Made by a program: the position numbers and the translations under genes. The notes beneath the pieces were generated by a model. It was not told the DNA's origin. It worked only from the letters and a program-made list of their open reading frames with translations, and searched no databases. A stretch of DNA of 46,133 bases from Streptomyces luteolus (lineage in GTDB: Bacteria; Actinomycetota; Actinomycetes; Streptomycetales; Streptomycetaceae), in assembly GCF_029968015.1 (NCBI RefSeq), contig NZ_JASCIS010000057.1:1-46133 (forward strand). Reading direction: 5' to 3'. Of this stretch, positions 18,676 through 25,763 are shown in pieces (position 1 is the stretch's first letter; each line of letters starts with the position of its first letter).

Positions 18676-19122
18676 TCACTCCCTGTGCACCGAATGGAAC
18701 CACACGACAGGGCCGTCCTCTGTATTCGCGCATCCAACTTCGAAAGATTTGGACGGGAATGATTCACGGAGAGCGATCCCCCAGGACTTGGCGGTCATCT
18801 CTGCAAGCTCCATCAACACTGCCCGATCCTCCGGCAAGTCATCATTCTCGATAATATCGCCCAGGATAAGCCGGTTAAGGGTGGCCTCCACCGCCGGAAC
18901 ATCACCTTCAAACCGGCGGAACCACTCCCTAAAATTGCTCACCTCATATGAGCGACGCCAAAGAACACAACCTTCGACCTCCACAAAGTCTGGCCAAATA
19001 ACGTGATAGATGGCCAACCATGTACCCAATGATGCGTTGCGCGTGAGAAAATCGACAGAGTCAAGGCTTCCAGAGTGCTCCTCAATCCAGGACTTGACCT
19101 CTGGATAGGCAGCCGGGTCCAT
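18676..19122 (-). CDS. Low-GC orphan protein, function unknown
   Basis: A 148-residue acidic protein starting MDPAAYPEVKSWIEEHSG. It is rich in Glu, Asp, Trp and Phe (for example WFRRFEGDVPAVEATLNRL and DGPVVWFHSVHRE) and has no signal peptide. Its base composition and use of A/T-ending codons are clearly unlike the neighbours, which points to recent transfer. Small acidic single-domain proteins like this are often immunity proteins, and it lies 25 bp after the stop of the basic 88-residue protein, but no toxin domain is recognised, so this is only a suggestion. Confidence 0.65.
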   Translation of the reverse strand: MDPAAYPEVKSWIEEHSGSLDSVDFLTRNASLGTWLAIYHVIWPDFVEVEGCVLWRRSYEVSNFREWFRRFEGDVPAVEATLNRLILGDIIENDDLPEDRAVLMELAEMTAKSWGIALRESFPSKSFEVGCANTEDGPVVWFHSVHRE

Positions 19123-19147
19123 AAAGTCGCTCCCCTTTCCGATTGAT

Positions 19148-19414
19148 TCACAGAGGCAATTCGTCAGGCCGAGCAGGCCGTGGCATCTTCTTCCACGTTA
19201 CAAACTCTTCCCCGGTCCTCGGGTTTCTGTGCCTCTCAGTCTCAAGTACGTGAGGTGCGGGCACTCGAACGTCGTGATCGCGCCCGCAGCCCGTTCGCGC
19301 CTCACGGTCGGCGCCCTTGAGCCCGTAGACGAGGACGTACTCATGGCCCCTGCCCCTGGCCCCCGCACACATCCGTCTGCCCAGGCGCTCGGCCTGCCCT
19401 GGAGCGAGCGGCAA
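19148..19414 (-). CDS. Small basic orphan protein, possibly a gene remnant
   Basis: An 88-residue Arg-rich open frame ending VLETERHRNPRTGEEFVTWKKMPRPARPDELPL. The last ~40 residues look protein-like, whereas the N-terminal half (PGQAERLGRRMCAGARGRG) is lower quality. It shares strand and close spacing with the genes on both sides. It could be a short toxin-like protein, the tail of a decayed larger gene, or a spurious frame. A longer ORF in another frame of the same strand (19198-20091) is rejected because it runs across two other genes. Confidence 0.4.
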   Translation of the reverse strand: MPLAPGQAERLGRRMCAGARGRGHEYVLVYGLKGADREARTGCGRDHDVRVPAPHVLETERHRNPRTGEEFVTWKKMPRPARPDELPL

Positions 19415-19451
19415 CGGTACGACCCTGCCGCCGCCATCCCCACGTCCACCG

Positions 19452-19787
19452 TCACCCGCCTTCCCACGACTCGACCGCCGCCTCCAACTCGTCCAGCGCG
19501 TAGCCCGTACGCAAGAACAGTTCGCGCGGGCTGAGGGAGACGAGGACTCTTCGGAAGAAGGCGGCCCAGAGCGAGCGTCGCTGCGGTGGGATCTCCTCGA
19601 ACCGGGCGCCGCCCGCAGCCGAACCCAGTTGCGCCTCGGTGCGCCCGAACACAGCGAGAAGAACCTTCAGCTCCCGCTGCGAGCAGCCCCATTCGGCGAG
19701 TCTCGTCTCCGAGTACTCCGGAAGCTGCCAGGCGATCTGTCGGAGCACCTCGAACCGTTCCTCGCGCGGTACGTCGACACCGTCCAC
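19452..19787 (-). CDS. Hypothetical protein in accessory cluster
   Basis: A 111-residue mostly helical protein: VDGVDVPREERFEVLRQIAW ... LAEWGCSQRELKVLLAVFGRTEAQL ... RRSLWAAFFRRVLVSLSPRELFLRTGYALDELEAAVESWEGG. No known domain is recognised. GTG 19787 is preferred over ATG 19811 because a GGGGGAGG lies 8 nt before it. It is the first of three same-strand small genes (19787 to 18676) and is divergent from the PH-domain gene at 19945. Confidence 0.6.
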   Translation of the reverse strand: MDGVDVPREERFEVLRQIAWQLPEYSETRLAEWGCSQRELKVLLAVFGRTEAQLGSAAGGARFEEIPPQRRSLWAAFFRRVLVSLSPRELFLRTGYALDELEAAVESWEGG

Positions 19788-19944
19788 GCTGCTCACCTCC
19801 CCCGCACCCATGACTCCCCGGATGCCGCATCGGCGCAGCGTGGTCGCAGCCGTGCGGCGTGGGCTCGCGCGTCAGCCGCCCCTCGGCACATCGTCGCCCA
19901 GCCCCGGTGACACTCTCACCCCCCGCTGAGTAACAATCACCCCC

Positions 19945-20676
19945 ATGACGAGCCCGGACCCCACTCCCGATCCGCAGCCCGATCCGCGACCCGACGGGCA
20001 GCCCGATCGGGCCCCCGAGGGTGAGCAGCGTTCCGACGCCAAGCCCGACGCCAAGCCCGCGCCGCAGCCCGAATACGCCGACCGAACCCACCGCTCCCCC
20101 GGCGCCATCGCCGGCGGCGTCCTCCTGCTCGGGCTCTGCGCCTGGCTCGGTGCGGACGCGCTCGTGCGGGGGACCGGGCGGACGCCGTGGCTGGCGCTGG
20201 CCGGGCTGCTGTTTCTCGTGCCGTTGATCGTCGCGTACACCGTGCGGCCCGCCGTGTTCGCGAATCAGGTGCGGCTGCGGGTGCGGAACCCGTTCCGGAC
20301 GATCACGCTGCCCTGGGGCGCCGTCGAGGGGCTGCGGGCCGGGTACTCAAGCGAGGTGTTCGCGAAGGACGGCGGCAAGTACCAGCTGTGGGCGATCCCC
20401 GTCTCGCTGCGGGCGCGCAAGAAGGCCGCGCGGCGGCAGGTGCGGGCCGCCGTGGACGATCCGCACGGGCGTACGTCCGCCGTCCTGTCCGGGCGCGACG
20501 CCGGCCACACCCGCGCCCCCGCCGACCAGGCCCTGGACGACCTGCGCGAGCTCGCCGAGCGGCACGCGGGGGCCCCGGGGGCGCAGGGTGAGCCGGCCGT
20601 ACGCTGGGCGTACGAGATCCTCGCGCCGAGTGTCGCGGGGGCGCTGCTGCTCGTGGTGCTGTTGCTGATCGGCTGA
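19945..20676 (+). CDS. PH-domain (bacterial) membrane protein
   Basis: A 243-residue protein. The N-terminus is a disordered Pro/Asp tail with PDPTPDPQPDPRPDGQPD repeats (1-45), followed by two membrane helices (~52-70 and ~80-96). A cytoplasmic domain from ~100 contains VRPAVFANQVRLRVRNPFRTITLPWGAVEGLRAGYSSEVFAKDGGKYQLWAIPV, which matches the bacterial PH-like (bPH_6) fold found in actinobacterial membrane proteins. A last helix (~222-242) ends the protein. The role is unknown, perhaps membrane or envelope organisation. ATG 19945 is the start with the full acidic tail; a good hairpin follows. Confidence 0.82.
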   Translation: MTSPDPTPDPQPDPRPDGQPDRAPEGEQRSDAKPDAKPAPQPEYADRTHRSPGAIAGGVLLLGLCAWLGADALVRGTGRTPWLALAGLLFLVPLIVAYTVRPAVFANQVRLRVRNPFRTITLPWGAVEGLRAGYSSEVFAKDGGKYQLWAIPVSLRARKKAARRQVRAAVDDPHGRTSAVLSGRDAGHTRAPADQALDDLRELAERHAGAPGAQGEPAVRWAYEILAPSVAGALLLVVLLLIG

Positions 20677-20701
20677 GGTCGGCAGCCATACATGCGCGCG
20701 T

Positions 20702-20734
20702 GGCCGGGGCCCGAGAACGAGACGGGTCCCGGCC
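20702..20734. terminator. Hairpin terminator after the PH-domain gene
   Basis: 12-bp stem with one G-T pair, GGCCGGGGCCCG (20702-20713) with CGGGTCCCGGCC (20723-20734), 9-nt loop. It insulates the deoC promoter. Confidence 0.7.
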
Positions 20735-20776
20735 GCTCTCCTGTCCGGCCTGTCCGGGCCAGATTCACCCCACCCC

Positions 20777-20812
20777 TGTACAAGCCGCTACGCGCGTAGA
20801 TATGCTCGTCTG
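20777..20812 (+). promoter_or_regulatory. deoC promoter with nucleoside-regulon palindrome
   Basis: Perfect CTACGCGCGTAG at 20788-20799. It sits between a -35-like TGTACA (20777-20782) and a -10-like TATGCT (20801-20806) with 18-bp spacing. Transcription would begin at or next to GTG 20813, giving a leaderless message. A protein on the palindrome would block polymerase. The hexamers are read by eye. Confidence 0.7.
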
Positions 20813-21781
20813 GTGACCATGCCCACCACTGCACATGCCACTGCATCTGCCTTCGCCGACGCCTCCGCGTCCGACAGTGCGCTGCGCCGCTTCCTGCACG
20901 GGCTGCCCGGCGTGGACGCGGTCGGACTCGAGGCGCGCGCCGCCGCGCTCGGGACGCGTTCCATCAAGACGACGGCCAAGGCGTACGCCATCGACCTGGC
21001 CATCTCGATGATCGACCTGACGACCCTGGAGGGCGCCGACACCCCGGGCAAGGTCCGGGCGCTCGGCGCGAAGGCCGTCCACCCCGATCCGACCGACCGT
21101 ACGACCCCTCGGACCGCCGCCGTCTGCGTGTATCCAGACATGGTTGCGACCGCGAAGGAGGCGGTCGCCGGGTCCGGCGTGAAGGTGGCGTCCGTCGCGA
21201 CCGCCTTCCCCGCCGGGCGGGCCGCCCTCGCCGTGAAGCTGGCCGACGTCCAGGACGCGGTCTCCGCGGGGGCCGACGAGATCGACATGGTCATCGACCG
21301 CGGCGCCTTCCTCGCGGGCAAGTACCTGAAGGTGTACGAGGAGATCCGCGCCGTGCGGGAGGCCTGCGGCGAGCGGGCCCGGCTCAAGGTGATCTTCGAG
21401 ACCGGCGAGCTGTCGACGTACGACAACATCCGGCGCGCCTCCTGGATCGGGATGATGGCCGGGGCCGACTTCATCAAGACCTCGACCGGCAAGGTCGGTG
21501 TGAACGCCACTCCGGCCAACACGCTCCTCATGCTCGAAGCCGTGCGCGACTTCAAGCAGCAGACCGGGGTACAGATCGGAGTGAAGCCCGCCGGTGGCAT
21601 CCGGACGTCCAAGGACGCCGTGAAGTTCCTGGTGCTCGTGAACGAGACGGCCGGGTCCGACTGGCTCGATAACCACTGGTTCCGGTTCGGCGCCTCCAGC
21701 CTGCTGAACGATCTCCTGATGCAGCGGCAGAAGCTGGCCACCGGCCGCTACTCCGGTCCCGACTACGTGACGGTGGACTGA
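20813..21781 (+). CDS. deoC: Deoxyribose-phosphate aldolase
   Basis: A 322-residue class I aldolase cleaving 2-deoxyribose 5-phosphate to acetaldehyde and glyceraldehyde 3-phosphate. The Schiff-base lysine is Lys222 in ADFIKTSTGKVGVNATP; the lysine of the proton relay lies in GVKPAGGIRTSKDA. The early AVCVYPDMV and DEIDMVIDRGAFLAGKY segments are also typical. GTG 20813 and ATG 20819 are both possible; there is no ribosome binding site, consistent with leaderless translation. It is followed after 5 bp by the aldehyde dehydrogenase gene, which would consume its acetaldehyde. Confidence 0.94.
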   Translation: MTMPTTAHATASAFADASASDSALRRFLHGLPGVDAVGLEARAAALGTRSIKTTAKAYAIDLAISMIDLTTLEGADTPGKVRALGAKAVHPDPTDRTTPRTAAVCVYPDMVATAKEAVAGSGVKVASVATAFPAGRAALAVKLADVQDAVSAGADEIDMVIDRGAFLAGKYLKVYEEIRAVREACGERARLKVIFETGELSTYDNIRRASWIGMMAGADFIKTSTGKVGVNATPANTLLMLEAVRDFKQQTGVQIGVKPAGGIRTSKDAVKFLVLVNETAGSDWLDNHWFRFGASSLLNDLLMQRQKLATGRYSGPDYVTVD

Positions 21782-21786
21782 GACCC

Positions 21787-23238
21787 ATGACCATCGAGAA
21801 GCAGACATCCGTGTTCGAGTACGCACCCGCCCCCGAGTCGCGTTCCGTCGTCGACATCGCCCCGTCGTACGGCCTGTTCATCGACGGCGAGTTCACCGAC
21901 GCCGCGGACGGCAAGGTCTTCAAGACCGTCTCGCCCGCGACCGAGGAGGTGCTCTCCGAGGTCGCCCAGGCCGGGGCCGAGGACGTGGACCGGGCCGTGA
22001 AGGCGGCGCGCAAGGCCTTCGAGAAGTGGTCCGCCCTGCCGGGTGCCGAGCGGGCCAAGTACCTGTTCCGGATCGCCCGGATCATCCAGGAGCGCTCCCG
22101 CGAGCTCGCCGTCCTCGAAACCCTCGACAACGGCAAGCCGATCAAGGAGACCCGGGACGCGGACCTCCCCCTGGTCGCCGCGCACTTCTTCTACTACGCC
22201 GGCTGGGCCGACAAGCTGGACCACGCGGGGTACGGAGCGAATCCCCGGCCCCTCGGCGTCGCTGGCCAGGTCATTCCGTGGAACTTCCCGCTGCTGATGC
22301 TCGCGTGGAAGATCGCCCCGGCGCTCGCCACCGGCAACACGGTCGTCCTCAAGCCCGCCGAGACCACCCCGCTGTCCGCCCTGTTCTTCGCGGACATCTG
22401 CCGCCAGGCCGGGCTGCCGAAGGGCGTCGTCAACATCCTTCCGGGGTACGGGGACGCGGGCGCGGCGATCGTCGCGCACGACGGCGTGGACAAGGTGGCG
22501 TTCACCGGTTCCACGGCCGTCGGCAAGGAGATCGCCCGTACGGTCGCGGGCACGGACAAGAAGGTCACGCTCGAACTGGGCGGCAAGGGCGCCAACATCG
22601 TCTTCGACGACGCCCCGATCGACCAGGCCGTCGAGGGCATCGTCTCCGGCATCTTCTTCAACCAGGGGCAGGTCTGCTGCGCCGGGTCCCGGCTGCTCGT
22701 ACAGGAGTCGATCCAGGACGAATTGCTGGACTCGCTGAAGCGGCGGCTCTCCACGCTGCGCCTCGGCGACCCGCTCGACAAGAACACCGACATCGGCGCG
22801 ATCAACTCCTCCGAGCAGCTCGCCCGGATCACCTCGCTCGTCGAGACCGGCGAGGCGGAGGGCGCCGAGCGCTGGTCCGCGCCCTGCGAACTCCCCTCGT
22901 CCGGCTACTGGTTCGCGCCCACGCTGTTCACCAACGTCACGCAGGCGCACACCGTCGCGCGGGACGAGATCTTCGGCCCGGTCCTCTCGGTGCTGACGTT
23001 CCGTACGCCGGAGGAGGCCGTCGCGAAGGCCAACAACTCGGCGTACGGCCTGTCGGCGGGCATCTGGACCGAGAAGGGCTCGCGGATCCTCGCGGTCGCG
23101 GACCGGCTGCGCGCCGGGGTCGTCTGGGCCAACACGTTCAACAAGTTCGACCCGACCTCGCCCTTCGGCGGCTACAAGGAGTCGGGCTTCGGCCGCGAGG
23201 GCGGCCGCCACGGCCTGGAGGGTTACCTCGATGTCTGA
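21787..23238 (+). CDS. Aldehyde dehydrogenase, catalytic
   Basis: A 483-residue NAD(P)-dependent aldehyde dehydrogenase. Key motifs: cofactor fold and oxyanion Asn in VIPWNFPLLM, the cofactor-binding KPAETTPLSAL, FTGSTAVGKEI, the general base Glu in LELGGKGANIV, and the nucleophile Cys297 in FFNQGQVCCAGSR. It is complete and probably oxidises acetaldehyde from DeoC to acetate. ATG 21787 lies 5 bp after the deoC stop, and the coding region overlaps the next gene by 8 bp, so the three are translationally linked. With its partner it resembles the two halves of ALDH16. Confidence 0.93.
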   Translation: MTIEKQTSVFEYAPAPESRSVVDIAPSYGLFIDGEFTDAADGKVFKTVSPATEEVLSEVAQAGAEDVDRAVKAARKAFEKWSALPGAERAKYLFRIARIIQERSRELAVLETLDNGKPIKETRDADLPLVAAHFFYYAGWADKLDHAGYGANPRPLGVAGQVIPWNFPLLMLAWKIAPALATGNTVVLKPAETTPLSALFFADICRQAGLPKGVVNILPGYGDAGAAIVAHDGVDKVAFTGSTAVGKEIARTVAGTDKKVTLELGGKGANIVFDDAPIDQAVEGIVSGIFFNQGQVCCAGSRLLVQESIQDELLDSLKRRLSTLRLGDPLDKNTDIGAINSSEQLARITSLVETGEAEGAERWSAPCELPSSGYWFAPTLFTNVTQAHTVARDEIFGPVLSVLTFRTPEEAVAKANNSAYGLSAGIWTEKGSRILAVADRLRAGVVWANTFNKFDPTSPFGGYKESGFGREGGRHGLEGYLDV

Positions 23239-24121
23239 CGCACGCCTCAGTGTCTTCAAGACCTACAAGCTGTACGTGGGCGGGAAGTTCCCGCGATCCG
23301 AGAGCGGCCGGGTGTACGAAGTGACCTCACGCAAGGGTGAGTGGCTGGCCAACGCCCCGCAGTCGTCCCGGAAGGACGCGCGGGACGCGGTCGTCGCCGC
23401 CCGCAAGGCCTTCGGCGGCTGGGCCGGGAAGACGGCCTATCTGCGCGGCCAGATCCTGTACCGCGTCGCGGAGATGCTGGAGGGCCGCCGCGAGCAGTTC
23501 GTCCGTGAGGTCGCGGACGCCGAGGGCCTGTCGAAGCCCAAGGCCGCCGCGCAGGTGGACGCAGCGATCGACCGCTGGGTCTGGTACGCGGGCTGGACCG
23601 ACAAGATCGCGCAGATCACCGGCGGCGCCAACCCGGTCGCCGGGCCGTACTTCAACCTGTCCTCGCCGGAGCCGACGGGCGTGGTCACCGTCGTCGCCCC
23701 GCAGGACTCGTCGTTCCTGGGCCTGGTCTCGGTGATCGCCCCGGTGATCGCCACCGGCAACACGGCGGTCGTGGTCGCGAGCGAGGCGGCGCCGCTGCCC
23801 GCGCTCTCCCTCGGCGAGGTCCTCGCCACCTCCGACCTGCCGGGCGGCGTGGTGAACATCCTGTCCGGCCGTACGGCGGAGATCGCGGCCCCGCTCGCCG
23901 CGCACCAGGACGTCAACGCCCTTGATCTGTGCGGCGCGGACGAGGTGCTCGCCAAGGACCTTGAAGTCGCGGCGGCCGACAACCTGAAGCGCGTACTCCG
24001 TCCACAGCCTGTGGACGACTGGACGGCCGACCCGGGCACGCACCGCCTCACCGCGTTCCTGGAGACGAAGACGGTCTGGCACCCGACGGGATCGCTCGGG
24101 GCGTCCGGCTCCGCGTACTGA
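23231..24121 (+). CDS. Half-length, non-catalytic aldehyde dehydrogenase-like protein
   Basis: A 296-residue ALDH-superfamily protein consisting of the N-terminal, nucleotide-fold portion. It starts FKTYKLYVGGKFPRSESGR like a full ALDH and keeps the counterpart of the cofactor region (VVTVVAPQDSSFLGLVSVIAPVIATGNTAVVVAS), but the WNFP is replaced by QDSSF. The chain ends before any catalytic Cys domain. The frame is clean and ends at a normal stop, with a terminator after it, so this is not a random truncation. It overlaps the catalytic dehydrogenase by 8 bp. A catalytic plus pseudo-ALDH pair is the domain plan of ALDH16, so this may be a structural partner subunit. Confidence 0.88.
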   Translation: MSDARLSVFKTYKLYVGGKFPRSESGRVYEVTSRKGEWLANAPQSSRKDARDAVVAARKAFGGWAGKTAYLRGQILYRVAEMLEGRREQFVREVADAEGLSKPKAAAQVDAAIDRWVWYAGWTDKIAQITGGANPVAGPYFNLSSPEPTGVVTVVAPQDSSFLGLVSVIAPVIATGNTAVVVASEAAPLPALSLGEVLATSDLPGGVVNILSGRTAEIAAPLAAHQDVNALDLCGADEVLAKDLEVAAADNLKRVLRPQPVDDWTADPGTHRLTAFLETKTVWHPTGSLGASGSAY

Positions 24122-24178
24122 CAAGGGCTGCTCAGCGCGACGAAGGCTGCTCAGCGCGACAAGGGCTGCTCACGGACG
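24122..24178. repeat. 19-bp tandem repeat after the aldehyde dehydrogenase pair
   Basis: Two 19-bp copies of a unit like CAAGGGCTGCTCAGCGCGA (24122, 24141) plus a partial third (24160), immediately after the stop codon and before the terminator hairpin. Confidence 0.7.
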
Positions 24179-24216
24179 AGCGCCGGGCGGGACCGACTGC
24201 GGTCCGCCCGGCGCTC
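24178..24216. terminator. Bidirectional hairpin terminator between convergent genes
   Basis: Stem GAGCGCCGGGCGG-G-ACC (24178-24194, one bulged G) with GGTCCGCCCGGCGCTC (24201-24216), 6-nt loop. Confidence 0.8.
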
Positions 24217-24239
24217 GTTCGCGTATGCGGAAGTACGGC

Positions 24240-24665
24240 TCAGCCCGGCAGCAGGCCCGTCGCCGTGCCCACCACGGGCAGGGTGCCCAGCGTGCCGCCG
24301 TCCGTGACCGGGTCGGTCACAGCCGCCGTGGACACCGGCTGGAAGTCGGCGACCTGCGTGCCCACCGCGTTGTCCAGCGGGTCGACGCCGGTCTTGGCCA
24401 GCGGGTCGAGCTGCAGGTTCTTGAGCGGGCCCGTCGTGTACGGCAGCGACCCCGTGAGCGCCTGACCGGCCGCCAGCACGTCCAAGTCACCGAGTGGTAC
24501 GGGCAGTTGGGCCGGGACGGCCGCGGGCAGGGGCTGCGCGGCCGCCGTCGCCGCGCCTCCCGCGCCGAGGGCCGCGCCGGCCGCGGCGAGGGTGAGTCCG
24601 GCGCGCATCAGCGTGCGGTGCGCGGGCCTTCGGGATGCTGCATGTCGTGCCATCTGCCGTGCCAT
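24240..24665 (-). CDS. Small secreted Ala/Pro-rich protein
   Basis: A 141-residue protein with a basic start (MARQMARHAASRRPAHRTLMR) and a hydrophobic Ala/Gly-rich signal segment (LTLAAAGAALGAGGAATAAA, residues ~23-42), predicted cleaved near AAAQP. The mature part is low in charge, with PLPAAVPAQLPVPLGDLDVLAAGQALTGSLPY and GTLPVVGTATGLLPG. It resembles the second secreted protein at 30750-31073, with shared LP.G..L and AQ-rich patterns, and both are probably small exported proteins of unknown role. ATG 24665 follows AGGTGG. The ORF remains open upstream, but those residues do not fit a signal peptide. Confidence 0.72.
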   Translation of the reverse strand: MARQMARHAASRRPAHRTLMRAGLTLAAAGAALGAGGAATAAAQPLPAAVPAQLPVPLGDLDVLAAGQALTGSLPYTTGPLKNLQLDPLAKTGVDPLDNAVGTQVADFQPVSTAAVTDPVTDGGTLGTLPVVGTATGLLPG

Positions 24666-24799
24666 GGGTACGCCACCTGTCCAGGCCGTGATCGTTGCGT
24701 AATCGACTGGGCACGTAGCGTAATTGAGATGTGATGCGGCTTTCAAAGAACCGCCCGCGGGGGTCGCCTGTGCGAGGGAATGCAGCACACTGGTGTTCC

Positions 24800-25459
24800 G
24801 TGAGCGCCCATCCCCCGATACCGACGCGCGTCGTCCTCCTCACCGGCCCCTCCGGCGCCGGCAAGAGCCGACTCGCCGCCCGCTCCGGCCTCCCGGTGCT
24901 GCGCCTCGACGACTTCTACAAGGAGCACGACGACCCCACGCTCCCGCTGGTCGCGGGCAGTCGGGACGTCGACTGGGACTCCCCCGACTCCTGGGACGCG
25001 GACGTCGCCGTGGCCGCGATCGCCGAGCTGTGCCGTTCGGGGCGTACGCGGGTGCCGGTCTACGACATCTCGGTCAGCGCGCGGGTCGGCCGGGAGACGT
25101 TCGACATCGAGCGCACGCCGCTGTTCATCGCCGAGGGCATCTTCGCCGCGGACATCGTGGAGCGCGTACGTGAACTGGGCGTCCTGGCCGACGTGTTGTG
25201 CCTGCGGGGGCGGCCGACGACGACGTTCCGGCGGCGGCTGCTCCGCGATCTGAAGGAGGGCCGCAAGTCGGTGCCGCTCCTGCTGCGGCGCGGCTGGCGC
25301 CTGATGCGCTCGGAGCGTTCGGTGGTGGCCCGGCAGGCTGCGCTCGGCGCGCACCCGTGCGGCAAGGAGGAGGCCCTCGGCCGGCTCGCGTCCGCGGCGG
25401 CGGGGCGGTGCGTGTCCAGACGCGGTACGCGGCGGAGTTCGGCGCCGGATCCGGTGTGA
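24800..25459 (+). CDS. Uridine kinase-like P-loop protein
   Basis: A 219-residue P-loop kinase of the uridine kinase type. Walker A is GPSGAGKS (residues 16-23); LPVLRLDDFYKEHDDPTLP is the substrate-binding DDFY motif; DWDSPDSWD corresponds to the D-x-D-x-P segment; IAEGIFAADIV and RRLLRDLKEGRK are further family traits. Canonical members phosphorylate uridine or cytidine. Its place between deoC and the nucleoside operons fits salvage, but no copy of the palindrome precedes it. GTG 24800 is the start closest to the conserved fold; ATG 24731 or 24734 would add ~23 residues of doubtful sequence. Confidence 0.82.
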   Translation: MSAHPPIPTRVVLLTGPSGAGKSRLAARSGLPVLRLDDFYKEHDDPTLPLVAGSRDVDWDSPDSWDADVAVAAIAELCRSGRTRVPVYDISVSARVGRETFDIERTPLFIAEGIFAADIVERVRELGVLADVLCLRGRPTTTFRRRLLRDLKEGRKSVPLLLRRGWRLMRSERSVVARQAALGAHPCGKEEALGRLASAAAGRCVSRRGTRRSSAPDPV

Positions 25460-25460
25460 C

Positions 25461-25520
25461 GTGACGTGGCGTGACATGGCGTGACGTGGCATGACGTGGC
25501 GTGGCGTGGCGTGACGTGGC
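25461..25520. repeat. 10-bp tandem repeat (GTGACGTGGC), six copies
   Basis: Six consecutive decamers close to GTGACGTGGC, starting directly after the stop codon of the uridine-kinase-like gene. Variants differ by one base. The period equals about one helical turn. Confidence 0.85.
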
Positions 25521-25561
25521 GACGGGACCGGTAAGACCCCTCGGCCTTCCGGTCCCGCTGC

Positions 25562-25703
25562 CTGTTTCTCCCCGTTTCCCCCGTGCTCCCCCTGTTCCCC
25601 CGTTCCCCCGTCGGGATCCCCGTTCCCGTACTCCCCCGTACTCCCCCGTGGAATCCCGCTTCCCTGTTCCCCCGTTGTTCCCCCGTTGTTCCCCCGTGGC
25701 CCC
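25562..25703. repeat. C-rich tandem array with G-quadruplex potential on the minus strand
   Basis: About fifteen runs of 4-5 C separated by short spacers such as GTT, GTGCT, GTA and GTTGTT. Read on the minus strand this lies 60 bp after the sigQ stop, so the sigQ transcript could carry many G-tracts (for example GGGGGAACAACGGGGGAAC). Nothing in 25460-25763 codes for protein. Confidence 0.75.
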
Positions 25704-25763
25704 CTGGGCCCTTTCCGTCGCGTCCCCCGATGCGACGGCCCCCGTACCTTCGACGTGCGGCGG

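Noticed and set aside
19198..20091. Long minus-strand reading frame of 297 codons
   Set aside because: It runs antisense through the start of the PH-domain gene and across the better-supported 111-residue gene; composition and low-complexity repeats mark it as a high-GC shadow frame.
23231..24121. Half-length aldehyde dehydrogenase as a pseudogene
   Set aside because: The frame is intact, codon use is normal, the end coincides with a natural stop and terminator, and the gene overlaps its partner; degradation is not visible.
25461..25703. Possible CRISPR array
   Set aside because: The units are 10 bp or homopolymer-like, with no unique spacers, and no cas genes are present; these are simple tandem repeats.
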